64,000 nucleotides of DNA from Nocardioides sp. S5 (GCF_017310035.1 NZ_CP022296.1:1550001-1614000), one strand, 5' to 3'. Shown: positions 35,878 to 48,169, counted from the stretch's first letter. Notes: generated from the letters alone by a model not told the origin. Numbers and translations are program-made.

Positions 35878-37279
35878 GACGTCTCTCCCAACGCTGCCAG
35901 CGGGATGGACAGCCATCCCGGTCGGTTGCGGGCTTCGTACACGGCCTCGTAGACGGCCTTGTCCGCGAGGTAGGCCTCGAGCAGCGTGCCGGCGGACGCG
36001 TCGACCTCGACGCCGCGCTGCGCTGAGTAGGCGGCGAGGAAGGCCTCGCGGTTGCGCGCTGACCACTCCGCGGCCCGGTAGGTCCGCTGGTCCGCCTCGC
36101 CGGCGTCGTAGCCGCCCCCGGTGAGGGCCACCACGCGCGGTGCGTAGTCGAAGGAGCGGATCATCCCGGCCACGTCACGCCACACCGAGTCGGGCCTGAG
36201 CCGCTCGGCGAGCGGCTTGGCCGGCTCGCCCTCGAAGTCGACGATCTTCCAGCCGCGCGCGGTGCGCAGCGTCTGACCCAGGTGGAGGTCACCGTGGACC
36301 TGCTGGACCCCCACGCGGTCGAGGTCGCGCAGCCGGGCGTACGTCGCCCGCAGCCCCGCCTCGTGCTCGGCCAGGCCGGGCACCACCTCGAGGGCGGCCT
36401 CGAGCCGTCCCTCCATGGCGCTGGCCAGGGCGTCGACGGCGTCGGCGTCGCGGTCCTCCACGGGGAAGTGCGCTGCCAGGTCGGCGTGGACCTCGGCCAG
36501 TGCCACGCCCAGCCGGGCGGCCTCGCCCGCGAAGTCGCCGCCCACCTCGTCGGCGTGCAGGTCGGCCTCGGCGAAGAGGTTGCGGACGCTGGCCAGCGCC
36601 AGGTCCCAGCCGTCGCTGGCGGTGCGGAGGAACTGCTGCAGCATCGCGAGCTGGATGGTCGTGTTGGTCTCCTCGTCCACGAGGTCGAGCCAGCCGTAGA
36701 GCGAGGCGACGTGCGTCGACCCGGCCTCGGTGAGCACCTGGTGGATCGCCACGTCGGGGTTCACCCCGGGCGTGACCTTGCGGAAGACCTTCATCAGCGC
36801 GTCCTCGCCGAACGCGACCGAGGAGTTCGACTGCTCGCCCGAGAACAGCGTCGAGTGCGCCTCCAGGTCGAGGTCGTGGCCCGGCAGGCTGTGGAAGGCG
36901 AGCTGGCCGCGGTCGGCGCTGGACGGCGGCGCGGCGAAGGCACGCAGCCACAGCGCCATCGACTCCCGGTCGTGGAGCGCGTCGTAGACGAAGGCGTGGC
37001 CGAACGACGGGTCGTCCCACTCGCCGACCAGCGCGTGCGCCAGGCGCTCCTGCGGCTCGGAGTAGAACGCCAGCGGCAGCTGGTAGAGCTCGCTCTCCTC
37101 GCCCTGCTCGGAGCGGTAGGCCACCTCGGCGAGGTCGATCGTGACCCGCAGCCCGGGCGGTGCATCCGGCAGCTCACCGACACGGCGTACGCCGGCCAGC
37201 GACCACTCGCGCCCCTTGCCGCCGAACCAGCGGGCCTCGCCGATCCACGTCGTCAGGTCGTGCGTCCTGCTCTCGTCAC

Positions 37280-37283
<4 letters not shown>
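35874..37283 (-). CDS. mak: Maltokinase (Mak/Pep2)
   Basis: Phosphorylates maltose with ATP to maltose 1-phosphate, the donor for GlgE. 469 residues with an aminoglycoside-phosphotransferase-like fold: N-terminal cap ([21 protein letters not shown]), [24 protein letters not shown] (Lys for ATP), catalytic [14 protein letters not shown] (H-G-D-x-H-x-x-Q, near 317-326) and IVDFEGEP for metal. The GTG at 37283 overlaps the treS stop as GTGA. TreS and Mak are separate here rather than fused as in some actinobacteria. Confidence 0.94.
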
Positions 37284-39045
<1,762 letters not shown>

Positions 39046-39049
<4 letters not shown>

Positions 39050-41040
39050 CGGTGGCTCCTGACGCTGATGACGTGGGCGGGCTCGTGTCCGGGGTCGAGG
39101 CGGACGTAGTTGTGCCGGCTCCAGCCCCAGTCGGCACCGGTGATCTCGTCGTGGGCGTTGAACGACTCGTGCCACTCCAGGCCGAGCGCCGGCATGTCGA
39201 GGTGGACCATGGTCTCCCGCGTGCCGTGGGGGTCGAGGTTGATGACCACCAGCACCACGTCGTCGTGCCCGTCGGGCAGCGTGTGGCGCTTGGAGAAGAC
39301 CAGGACCGAGTCGTCCTCGCTCTCGTGGATCGTGATGTTGCGCAGCAGCTGCAGCGCCGGGTGCTGGCGCCGGATCTCGTTGAGGCGGGTGAGGTAGGGC
39401 GCGAGGGTGGTGCCCTCGGCGTCGCGCTGCTCCCAGTCGCGGATGCGGATCTGGAACTTCTCCGAGTCGAGGTACTCCTCCGACCCGGGCTTCACCGCGA
39501 CGTGCTCGAAGAGCTCGTAGCCGGCGTAGACGCCCCAGCTCGGGGAGCCGGTCGCGGCGAGGGCCGCACGGACCTTGAACGCCGCCGGGCCGCCGTACTG
39601 CAGGTAGGCGTGGAGGATGTCGGGGGTGTTGACGAAGAAGTTCGGGCGCATCAGGTGGTCGGACTCGCGCGAGACCTCGACGAGGTACTCCTCGATCTCC
39701 CGCTTGCCGGTGCGCCAGGTGAAGTAGGTGTAGCTCTGGTGGTAGCCCACGGCACCGAGACCGTGCATCATCGCCGGCTTCGTGAACGCCTCGGACAGGA
39801 AGATGACGTCGGGGTCCGTACGCCGTACCTCGGCGAGCAGCCACTCCCAGAAGGCCAGCGGCTTGGTGTGCGGGTTGTCGACGCGGAAGATCCGCACGCC
39901 GTGGGAGATCCACAGCTTCACGATCCGGAGCACCTCGCGGCAGATGCCGCTCGGGTCGTTGTCGAAGTTGATGGGGTAGATGTCCTGGTACTTCTTCGGC
40001 GGGTTCTCGGCATAGGCGATCGTGCCGTCGGCGCGCGTGGTGAAGAACTGCGGGTGCGTGGTGACCCACGGGTGGTCCGGTGCGGCCTGGAGGGCGAGGT
40101 CGAGGGCGACCTCGAGCCCGAGCTCGCCGGCCCGGGCGACGAAGGCGTCGAAGTCCTCGAACGTGCCGAGCTCGGGGTGGATCGCGTCGTGGCCACCGTC
40201 CTTGCTGCCGATCGCCCACGGCGAGCCGGGGTCGTCGGGGCCGGGCGTCAGCGTGTTGTTCGGGCCCTTGCGGTTGAGCTCGCCGATCGGGTGGATGGGC
40301 GGCAGGTAGAGGACGTCGAAACCCATCTCCGCGACGCGGTCGAGGCGCTTCGCCGCGGTGCGGAAGGTCCCGGAGACGACCTTGCCGGTCTTCGGGTCGC
40401 GGGTGGCGCCCTCGGAGCGGGGGAAGAACTCGTACCAGCTGCCGAACAGGGCGCGGACGCGGTCGGCGCGGAAGCGGAACGGGCCCGTCACCGAGGTCAG
40501 CTCGCGCAGCGGGTGGGCGAGCAGGACGGCGTCGAGCTCGGGGTCCTGCAGGGCAGCCAGGCGCGCGCCGACGGGACGGTCCTGGTCGCTCGCTGCGGCG
40601 ATCGCACCCTTCACGAGGGCGGCGGACGCGTCGTCGAGCTCGTCGGTGCCGGAGCCGCCGGCGACGCGCTCGAGCAGGAGGCGCGCCTCGGTGAACATCA
40701 GCTCGACGTCGACACCGGCGGGGATCTTGATGCCGGCGTCGTGCTGCCAGGTGGCCACGGGGTCGGACCACGAATGGATCTCGAAGGTCCACTCGCCCTC
40801 GGTGTCGGGGGTGACGTGGGCGACGTAGCGGTTGGGGGCTGCCCCGTCGGGGACCATCCGCACCGGGACGCGACGTCCTCCTGCCGGGTCCGTGGCCACG
40901 ACCTCGGCCGAGAGCTGGTCGTGCCCCTCGCGGAACACGGTCGCCCGGACCGGCATCGGTTCGCCGACCGTTGCCTTCGCCGACTGCCGACCGAGGTCGA
41001 CGACGGGGGATACATCCATCACGGGTATGCGTCCAACCAT
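39046..41040 (-). CDS. glgE: Alpha-1,4-glucan:maltose-1-phosphate maltosyltransferase
   Basis: Extends alpha-1,4-glucan with maltosyl units from maltose 1-phosphate. 664 residues, GH13_3. The N-terminal domain starts at [21 protein letters not shown]; the barrel has [33 protein letters not shown] (nucleophile Asp) and [12 protein letters not shown] (acid/base Glu). First gene of the operon with treS, mak and glgB, all joined by four-base overlaps, which matches the known pathway from trehalose to branched glucan. ATG at 41040. Confidence 0.96.
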
Positions 41041-41143
41041 GCCCCCACACTTGCGAACCCCGTGCCCGCACGCAAGCCGACCGCGGCCCGGGCCACCCCT
41101 TGGGACGGCCCCGGCCGCGGCCGGTCGTGAGCGGTGCGTCGCG

Positions 41144-44100
41144 TCAGCGGCTGCGCTGGACCGTGATGCGGCGCGGACGCGTCCTCGACGGCGTGAAGGC
41201 CGCCGGGTCCTGGGGGACGAACCGCACGCGCACGGTGTTGCGACCCGGGCGCAGGCGGGACTTGCGCACCTTGACCCGCGCCGTCCCCCCGGCGGTCCTG
41301 AGGACCTTGTACGTCCGCTTGTTGACCCGGACGACGAACGTGCCGGCCTCCTTCTCGACCGCGGAGCGCACCGTCAGGAACAGGACGGGTGCGGGCTTGC
41401 GCGGGCTCTGGAAGGCGCGCTTGACGATCATCCGGACACGTGTCGCCCTCGGGGCCGAGGTCTCCGTGCCGGTTCCCGTGCCGGTTCCCGTGCCGGTTCC
41501 CGTGCCGTTGCCGGTGCTCGGCACCGGCTCGCCGCCCACGGGAAGCTCGGTGCCGAACACCTGGAGCTCGCTGGCGTGCACGATGCTGTCGCGGTCCGAG
41601 CCGGACGTGCAGTCGGTGTCGTTGGTCGCGTCGGCGTCCTGGTCACCGGCGTACCCGTCGAACCCGGTGCACTGGTTCTCGAGGGCGACGAGGCGTACGG
41701 CGGCCGCGGAGGTGTCGGGCACGTCGAAGGACCGCAGTGTCAGGTCGGGTGCGACCGGACGGGGCCGCTGGGCCGGGAAGGCGTCGGCGGGCGAGGTGTA
41801 GAACCGCGTCCAGGTGGCGCTCGACGACGCGCAGTCGGCGGTGCAGGCCTCGAGAGCGAACTGGCGCAGCGCGGTGAAGCGCGATCCCGAGTCCGGGTCC
41901 TCGTCCACCTCTGCGAGCAGCGGCACGGGGTCCGCCTCGGCGGGGGCGGGGGTGAGCATCGCGCTCACGGCGACGCGACGCACGGTGTGCGTGTCGCCGG
42001 CGAGGTCGACAGTGACGGAGGGACTCGTCACGTCCACGCTCTCGGCGACCACGCCACCCCAGTTGGTGGACTCGGTGCCGTCGATGAGCTGTGCGGGGTT
42101 GCGCGAGCCGTCCGTGGTTCCGATCACGGTGGCACCCGCCGCTGCCGAGGCGAGGTTGACCCCGTTGTCGGGCACAGCGACCGTACGGCTGCCGCCGGTG
42201 TCGGGCACCTCGAGCGTGAAGCGCGTGAAGCCACGGTCGGGAGAGACGGCCACCATGCGGTACTGCCCGGCGGTGAACGCCACGGTGGAGGAGAGCTCGG
42301 TGTCCGCCACCGTGTCGGCGACGGGGGTCACGCGCGCCTCGAAGTCACCGACGTAGATCTTCGTGCCGGCAGGAGCGGTGAAGGTGACCTGCTGGTCGGC
42401 GGAGACGGGGGAGGCGAAGCTGGGCGTCACCTCGTGGGCGTCGGCGTCGGGCGTGGAGGCTCCCTCGCCCAGTCCCCGACGGGCGAAGGCGTCCCAGATC
42501 GCCTCCCGGTTCGCGCCTCCGAAGCGCATCTGGTCCGCCGCGACCAGCGCGTTGCGCGCGTCGATCATCGACGTCGCGCCCTGCTGCAGCAGGAAGGAGT
42601 CGAACATCAGCTGCACCCAGCGCCGGTTGCCCGGGCACGTGTCGGCCGGTCGGGGCGTCGTGCCGGGCGTGGCCTGGGCGCAGGCGAGCTGCAGGGCCTT
42701 GTCGGCGTACGGGAACTGGGCGTCGTACTTCTCGACGAGTGCCTGGCGCACCTCCCACATCGTGCCGTTCCAGATCTCGCCGTCGGAGTGGACCTCCGGG
42801 CCGGTGCTGTCGAAGCCGTAGTTGGAGAAGTTGAGCGGGTTGCGGTTGACGGCGTAGTCGCGGATGGCCGTCTGGAGGTTCCCGGTGGCGTAGGCGCCGA
42901 TCGCCCAGATGTTGCCGCCGTTGTCGTAGCCGTGGCTGAACTGGTACTCGCCGGCGACGAGGTCCCCCCACGACTCGCCCATGGCACCGCCCTGCTCGGA
43001 CGTCAGGCCCTCGTCGGGCCCGCCCACCATCCGGTTGGTGATGGCGTGGGTGTACTCGTGGCCGACGATCCCCATGTCGAGACCACCGTCGGTGCAGGGT
43101 GCGTAGAAGGCTCCGGCGATGGGCTGGAAGAGGTACTGGTTGGTGATGCCGGGGGTGCCGTCCTGCAAGGTGATCTGGTTGGCGTTGTCACGGCCGAGAC
43201 CGCTCTGCAGTCCGCCGATCGCACCAGCCTGCGCGTTGCCGATCTCCGGGTCGCCGCCGATGCCGCCACGGTCGAAGTTGTCGACCTGCATGTTGTAGTT
43301 GGCCTCGGTGAAGCCCAGGTAGTAGCTGTAGTCGTGCATCCGGTTGTGCGCCGCGAACAGGTTGGTGACCGAGGCGTCGATGTCGTTGCCCCCGGGGCGC
43401 AGCTCGAGGGGGTCGCACCCGGAGTTGTTCCACGCGTCGGTGAACTCCGTCGTGTAGTCCCGCGTGGGTGAGTACGGCGCCTGGAAGAGGCCGCCGGGCG
43501 TCAGCGGGCTGGCCCATGCCTCGTGGGTGTTGGCGTTGTTGCCGATGGTGGTGAAGGTCGGCCGGCCCCCGAGGGTGTCCCAGGCGCCCACGGACGCGGG
43601 GTTGGCGAGCGCGCCCGGAGGCACCGTGCAGGTGTCGCCACCCAGCGTCCAGCAGCCGACGGCGGAGTTGCCCGGCACCTGCTCGGACGAGTCCAGGGTG
43701 GGGTTGGCGAGGAACCAGCGCCACTGGGCCGCGGGGAGGGCGTCCGGCGAGGGGGCGGCGGTGTCGCTGGTCCGCACGGTGACGGCGTACTGGCCCAGGA
43801 GGCTGGAGGTGTCGAACGGGCAGACCTGGACGGAGTAGGTGCCGGCCGGGATGTCGTCGGAGGCGTACGTCGCGACCTCGGGGTTGGTGGCGGTGTCGCC
43901 CGAGGTGAGCACCGTGTCGCCGCGCCAGATCTTGACGACGAAGTCGTCGGTGGGGGCGCCGACCGCGACAGCGATCATCTGCTTCGTGGCGGAGTCGCCC
44001 AGGGCGAACTCGTGCTTGATGCCGCACTCGGTCGAGCCGGGCGGGAAGGAGCCCGTGAAGCTCTCCTGCACCTCGGCGTGGTCCTGCTGGTTGCGCCGCA

Positions 44101-44944
44101 CGAGCACATTGCCGTCGACGGCGTCGACGAAGAGCGTGTACGCCTTGGCCGCGGCCCCGGCCACCTGGACCACGTTGGCCTCGTACACCGGTCGGACCGT
44201 GCCGTCGGTCAGGGCGAGTGCCCGCAGCCGCACCTGCTGCTCCTGGGCGAAGCCGGGGACCTTGAGCCGGGTCCAGCCCCGCGAGGTGCTGGTGAGGACA
44301 TCGGACGCGACGCCACCGGCCTCGCCGACGTCGGCGGCCGCCTTCAACCACGCCTGCACGGGTCCGAGGACCGGCTCGGCCGGTCGGGCGCCGGCCGGGG
44401 TGCGGGTGAGTGACGACGACACGAAGGCGACCTCGGCGTTCGCCACCCCCACCGTCACGAGTCCACCGGCCGCCGCGGGGAGGCCGTCGAAGCGCTGGCG
44501 GAAGAGCACCGCCACGCCGGCGCTGTCGGCCATCTCCTGCACGTTGACGAGCTGGAGTGCGTCGACCGATGCAGTGCTGATGCCCAGGACGGCGGCGTGG
44601 GTGCGCAGCCACGAGCGCGCGCCGTCGGCCGCCGTCCCGGTGACCGAGCCGAGGCTCCCGTCCGCCGGGAGGATCGAGGAGGGGGTGCCGAAGGAATTCC
44701 ACCGGACGTCGGCGTCGAGGTTCCGGGCCGCCTCGACCTGGTCGGCCAGCGGATCGCTGGGCGCGCGGACGTCGAGGTCGGCGAGCGCGTCGACGGGATC
44801 CCCGAAGGTCCGCACGTCGAGCGGCGACGCGCCGAGGGTCGTCTCGGGCTCGGCGGTGGCCGGCGAGGCGATCGTGGTGAGGGTGGAGATCGCGAGGAGC
44901 GACGCGACCGCGAGGGATGTGCGGCCGGAACGGGAGCTGGTCAT
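41144..44944 (-). CDS. Secreted M36 (fungalysin-type) metalloprotease, large
   Basis: 1266 residues. Signal peptide (about 1-31, ending ASPATA), FTP-like propeptide (about 60-300: GLPAAAGGLVTVGVANAEV and AKAYTLFVDAVDGNVLVRRN), then the M36 catalytic domain with zinc motif VGHEYTHAITNRM (H-E-x-x-H, near 625) and downstream GESWGDLVAGEY (third ligand Glu). A probable F5/8 or jelly-roll domain follows (about 950-1120), then a Gly-Thr linker coded by 12-nt repeats and a basic C-terminal domain (about 1170-1266). It would degrade extracellular protein. Divergent from glgP, sharing a 92-bp region with a palindrome. Confidence 0.92.
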   Translation of the reverse strand: MTSSRSGRTSLAVASLLAISTLTTIASPATAEPETTLGASPLDVRTFGDPVDALADLDVRAPSDPLADQVEAARNLDADVRWNSFGTPSSILPADGSLGSVTGTAADGARSWLRTHAAVLGISTASVDALQLVNVQEMADSAGVAVLFRQRFDGLPAAAGGLVTVGVANAEVAFVSSSLTRTPAGARPAEPVLGPVQAWLKAAADVGEAGGVASDVLTSTSRGWTRLKVPGFAQEQQVRLRALALTDGTVRPVYEANVVQVAGAAAKAYTLFVDAVDGNVLVRRNQQDHAEVQESFTGSFPPGSTECGIKHEFALGDSATKQMIAVAVGAPTDDFVVKIWRGDTVLTSGDTATNPEVATYASDDIPAGTYSVQVCPFDTSSLLGQYAVTVRTSDTAAPSPDALPAAQWRWFLANPTLDSSEQVPGNSAVGCWTLGGDTCTVPPGALANPASVGAWDTLGGRPTFTTIGNNANTHEAWASPLTPGGLFQAPYSPTRDYTTEFTDAWNNSGCDPLELRPGGNDIDASVTNLFAAHNRMHDYSYYLGFTEANYNMQVDNFDRGGIGGDPEIGNAQAGAIGGLQSGLGRDNANQITLQDGTPGITNQYLFQPIAGAFYAPCTDGGLDMGIVGHEYTHAITNRMVGGPDEGLTSEQGGAMGESWGDLVAGEYQFSHGYDNGGNIWAIGAYATGNLQTAIRDYAVNRNPLNFSNYGFDSTGPEVHSDGEIWNGTMWEVRQALVEKYDAQFPYADKALQLACAQATPGTTPRPADTCPGNRRWVQLMFDSFLLQQGATSMIDARNALVAADQMRFGGANREAIWDAFARRGLGEGASTPDADAHEVTPSFASPVSADQQVTFTAPAGTKIYVGDFEARVTPVADTVADTELSSTVAFTAGQYRMVAVSPDRGFTRFTLEVPDTGGSRTVAVPDNGVNLASAAAGATVIGTTDGSRNPAQLIDGTESTNWGGVVAESVDVTSPSVTVDLAGDTHTVRRVAVSAMLTPAPAEADPVPLLAEVDEDPDSGSRFTALRQFALEACTADCASSSATWTRFYTSPADAFPAQRPRPVAPDLTLRSFDVPDTSAAAVRLVALENQCTGFDGYAGDQDADATNDTDCTSGSDRDSIVHASELQVFGTELPVGGEPVPSTGNGTGTGTGTGTGTGTETSAPRATRVRMIVKRAFQSPRKPAPVLFLTVRSAVEKEAGTFVVRVNKRTYKVLRTAGGTARVKVRKSRLRPGRNTVRVRFVPQDPAAFTPSRTRPRRITVQRSR
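41469..41504. repeat. 12-nt tandem repeat coding a Gly-Thr linker
   Basis: Three perfect copies of CCGGTTCCCGTG with degenerate copies at both ends, inside the M36 protease gene. It encodes alternating Gly and Thr on the minus strand and is likely to vary in length between strains. Confidence 0.85.
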
Positions 44945-44997
44945 GCCGCAACAACGCCGGGTGTCACCGGCGAGTTACGCGGGGCTCGCCGCGCGGC

Positions 44998-45015
44998 TCT
45001 TGGATCGATCCAAGA
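44998..45015. promoter_or_regulatory. Perfect 18-bp palindrome, LacI-type operator candidate at glgP
   Basis: TCTTGGATCGATCCAAGA reads the same on both strands and has the central CG and TTGG/CCAA arms seen in many LacI-family operators. It covers the putative -35 (TTGGAT, 45000-45005) of glgP and lies 54 bp upstream of the divergent protease start. No LacI-type regulator gene is in the window. Confidence 0.6.
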
Positions 45016-45028
45016 AATGCCCTAGCGT
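45000..45028 (+). promoter_or_regulatory. glgP promoter
   Basis: TTGGAT (45000-45005), 17-nt spacer, TAGCGT (45023-45028), then 8 nt to the GTG at 45037. The -35 is inside the palindrome. Confidence 0.55.
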
Positions 45029-45036
45029 GCTGGACC

Positions 45037-47619
45037 GTGCGAGCGTTCCGACGATTCACCGTCCGTCCTGTCCTTCCCGAGCCCCTCGGCGCCCTGTCCG
45101 TCCTCGCGGGCAACCTGCGCTGGTCGTGGCACCCCCCGACCCAGGACGTCTTCGCGTCCGTCGACCCACAGCTGTGGCGCGACGTGGCCGGTGACCCGGT
45201 CCGGTTCCTGGGGGCCGTGAGCCGCGAGCGTCTCGACGAGCTCGTCGACGACGGGGACTTCCGCGCCCGGCTCGACGCCGCCCACGCGGACCTCCAGCGC
45301 TACCTCTCCGAGGACCGCTGGTACGCCCGCAAGGCCGGCGAGGACGCCCCGCGCGCCATCGCCTACTTCTCGTCCGAGTACGGCATCGCCTCCGTGCTGC
45401 CGCAGTACTCCGGCGGTCTCGGCATCCTGGCCGGCGACCACCTGAAGGCGTCCTCGGACCTCGGCATCCCGCTGGTCGGTGTCGGCCTGTTCTACCGCCA
45501 CGGCTACTTCAAGCAGGCGCTGGACCGTGACGGCTGGCAGCAGGAGAGCTACCCCGTCCTCGACCCCGACGAGCTGCCGCTGACCCAGCTGCGGGAGGCC
45601 GACGGCACGCGCGCGACGGTCTCGATCGCGCTGCCCGACGGCCCGGACCTCGTCGCCCGGATCCTGGTGGCGCAGGTCGGCCGCGTGCCCCTGCTGCTCC
45701 TCGACACCGACATCGAGGACAACAGCGCCCACTACCGCGACGTCACCGACCGCCTCTACGGCGGCAACTCCGAGCACCGCCTGCGCCAGGAGCTGCTGCT
45801 CGGTGTCGGAGGCGTCCGGGCGCTGCGCGTGTGGTCGCGCATCACCGGAGCCCCGGCCCCCGAGGTCTTCCACGCCAACGAGGGCCACGCCGGCTTCCTC
45901 GGGGTCGAGCGGATCCGCGAGCTCACCGTGGGTGACGACGGGCCGCACCTCGACTTCGACACCGCGCTCGAGGTTTCGCGCGCCGGCACGGTCTTCACGA
46001 CCCACACGCCGGTGCCCGCGGGCATCGACCGGTTCCCCCGCGAGCTGGTCTCGCAGTACTTCGGCGGCAGCTCGCCGACGCCGGGCGTCCCGGTCGACCG
46101 CGTGCTCGCCCTGGGTGCCGAGGACTACGACGGCGGTGACGCCGGCGTCTTCAACATGGCCGTGATGGGCTTCCGCCTCGCCCAGCGCGCCAACGGCGTC
46201 TCGATGCTGCACGGCCACGTGTCGCGCGGGATGTTCAACGGCCTCTGGCCCGCGTTCGACGAGGCCGAGGTGCCGATCACGTCGATCACCAACGGCGTGC
46301 ACGGTCCGACGTGGATCGCGCGCGAGGTCATCGAGCTCGCCGCCAGCCGCGGTGCCGACATCGACGGTGACGACACCGACGCGCTGTGGCCGATGGTCGA
46401 CCAGTTCGGCGACCGCGAGATCTGGGACCTCAAGCGCACGCTGCGCACCCGCTTCATCGAGGACGCTCGCGACCGGATGCGCCGTTCGGCGGCCAAGCGT
46501 GGGTTCGCCCCTGCCGAGACGACGTGGATCGACACGGCCCTCGACCCCGACGTGCTGACCATCGGCTTCGCGCGCCGCGTCCCGACGTACAAGCGGCTCA
46601 CGCTGATGCTGCGCGACCCGGCCCGCCTGAAGAAGCTGCTCCTCGACCCCGAGCGCCCGATCCAGCTGGTCATCGCCGGCAAGGCGCACCCGGCCGACGA
46701 GACCGGCAAGCGGCTCATCCAGGAGATGGTGCGCTTCGCCGACGACCCGGAGATCCGCCACCGCATCGCCTTCCTGCCCAACTACGACATCGCGATGGCG
46801 CAGCCGCTCTACCCCGGCTGCGACGTGTGGCTCAACAACCCGCTGCGCCCCTACGAGGCCTGCGGCACGTCGGGCATGAAGGCCGCGCTCAACGGGGGCC
46901 TCAACCTCTCGATCCTCGACGGCTGGTGGGACGAGTGGTACGACGGCAACAACGGCTGGGCGATCCCGTCGGCCGACGGCATCGACGACGCCGACCGTCG
47001 TGACGACCTCGAGGCGCACGCGCTCTACGACCTGCTCGAGACCGACGTCGTGCCGCGCTTCTACGAGACCAACCACGAGGGCGTCCCGCCGCGCTGGCTC
47101 GAGATGGTGCGCCACACGCTGAAGTCGCTCGGCCCCAAGGTGCTCGCCACCCGCCAGGTGCGCGACTACGTCCGCGAGCTCTACGCGCCCGCCGCGCACA
47201 CTGCGCGCTCGCTCAACTCCGACTACGCCGGCGCCCACGAGCTGTCGGCCTGGAAGCAGACCGTCCGGGAGGCGTGGCACGGCGTGCGCGTCGAGCACGT
47301 CGACTCCGAGGGCGTGGGCGACCAGGCCGAGGTCGGTGCGACCCTCGCCGTACGCGCCTGGGTGGCGCTCGGCTCGCTGTCGGCCGACGACGTCGAGGTC
47401 CAGGTCGTGCACGGCAGGATCGGCTCCGACGACGAGCTCACCGCGACGACCGTGACCCCGATGCTGGTGGGGGAGTCCTACGACGGCAACCGCCACCGCT
47501 TCGACGCTGCGGTGTCGCTGGACCGGTCCGGTCCCTTCGGCTACACGGTGCGCGTCGTCCCGCGCAACGAGGCACTGGCCTCGGTGGCCGAGCTCGGCCT
47601 GGTGGCCGAGCCGGTCTGA
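45037..47619 (+). CDS. glgP: Glycogen (alpha-glucan) phosphorylase
   Basis: Releases glucose 1-phosphate from alpha-glucan. 860 residues of the long actinobacterial type with an N-terminal DUF3417 domain (LPEPLGALSVLAGNLRWSWHPP). The core shows YFSSEYGIASVLPQYSGGLGILAGDHLKASSDLG, VFHANEGHAGFLG and the pyridoxal-phosphate lysine in EACGTSGMKAALNGGLNLS (near residue 615). The GTG at 45037 begins VRAFRRFTVRPVLPEP, close to the conserved domain, and fits the promoter. It supplies the degradative side opposite the glgE operon. Confidence 0.95.
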   Translation: MRAFRRFTVRPVLPEPLGALSVLAGNLRWSWHPPTQDVFASVDPQLWRDVAGDPVRFLGAVSRERLDELVDDGDFRARLDAAHADLQRYLSEDRWYARKAGEDAPRAIAYFSSEYGIASVLPQYSGGLGILAGDHLKASSDLGIPLVGVGLFYRHGYFKQALDRDGWQQESYPVLDPDELPLTQLREADGTRATVSIALPDGPDLVARILVAQVGRVPLLLLDTDIEDNSAHYRDVTDRLYGGNSEHRLRQELLLGVGGVRALRVWSRITGAPAPEVFHANEGHAGFLGVERIRELTVGDDGPHLDFDTALEVSRAGTVFTTHTPVPAGIDRFPRELVSQYFGGSSPTPGVPVDRVLALGAEDYDGGDAGVFNMAVMGFRLAQRANGVSMLHGHVSRGMFNGLWPAFDEAEVPITSITNGVHGPTWIAREVIELAASRGADIDGDDTDALWPMVDQFGDREIWDLKRTLRTRFIEDARDRMRRSAAKRGFAPAETTWIDTALDPDVLTIGFARRVPTYKRLTLMLRDPARLKKLLLDPERPIQLVIAGKAHPADETGKRLIQEMVRFADDPEIRHRIAFLPNYDIAMAQPLYPGCDVWLNNPLRPYEACGTSGMKAALNGGLNLSILDGWWDEWYDGNNGWAIPSADGIDDADRRDDLEAHALYDLLETDVVPRFYETNHEGVPPRWLEMVRHTLKSLGPKVLATRQVRDYVRELYAPAAHTARSLNSDYAGAHELSAWKQTVREAWHGVRVEHVDSEGVGDQAEVGATLAVRAWVALGSLSADDVEVQVVHGRIGSDDELTATTVTPMLVGESYDGNRHRFDAAVSLDRSGPFGYTVRVVPRNEALASVAELGLVAEPV

Positions 47620-47638
47620 TGCCGGCGTGCCGTGGCGC

Positions 47639-48169
47639 TCAGGCCGAGCGCCACGGCTCCGGTGCGGCGGGGCCGCTCCCGAGGTCTAGGAGAGCAGTCC
47701 TCAGCCGCGTCAGGACATGATCGGGCGACTCGCCGGTGTCCTCGGCGACGTCGCCGTAGGTGCGTGCGCCGAACCAGGAGAGCTCCACCGCCCGAGCGTC
47801 GGGTCCCGACAGCGCGGCGAGACCGGGGGTGGGCGTCGGTGCGCCGAGCTCCTGTGCCCGTGGCCTCCGCGTCGACCTCCGGCTCCGGGCGGCGTGCTGG
47901 TGGGCCACGCCCACGATCCAGCTGCGGGCCGACCCCTGGGCCGGGTCGAAGAGCGACGCGGTCCGGATGACGGCGAGCAGGGCGTCGCGCGCCAGGGCCT
48001 CTGCCCGCTCCGGGTCGCCCGTCATGTGCAGCACCAGGCCGTAGACGACCTCGGCGACGTCGTCGTACACGGCCGCCGCAGCCTCGCGGTCGCCACGACC
48101 CGCCTCGATCAGCCGTTGTTCCAGGATCTCCACCACGATCGGCACTCCCTCCCCAGGGGTCCTCAACAT
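47639..48169 (-). CDS. ECF sigma factor (SigK-like)
   Basis: 176 residues. Region 2 is seen in AAAAVYDDVAEVVYGLVLHMTGDPERAEALARDALLAVIRTASLFDPAQG and RSWIVGVAHQHA; region 4 in LSGPDARAVELSWFGARTYGDVAEDTGESPDHVLTRLRTALLDL with a helix-turn-helix. This layout fits the SigK group of extracytoplasmic-function sigma factors. No anti-sigma gene is adjacent. It is divergent from an OhrR-like regulator, with a perfect 12-bp palindrome between them, so redox control of its expression is a reasonable guess. The ATG at 48169 starts MLRTPGEG; in-frame upstream starts would run through the operator. Confidence 0.8.
   Translation of the reverse strand: MLRTPGEGVPIVVEILEQRLIEAGRGDREAAAAVYDDVAEVVYGLVLHMTGDPERAEALARDALLAVIRTASLFDPAQGSARSWIVGVAHQHAARSRRSTRRPRAQELGAPTPTPGLAALSGPDARAVELSWFGARTYGDVAEDTGESPDHVLTRLRTALLDLGSGPAAPEPWRSA

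Noticed and set aside
41469-41504. CRISPR-like repeat
   Set aside because: Units are 12 nt, directly adjacent without spacers, and lie in coding sequence. No cas gene or other repeat array was found in the window.
45022-47496. Long open frame opposite glgP
   Set aside because: Antisense shadow of glycogen phosphorylase; lacks recognisable motifs or a start signal.
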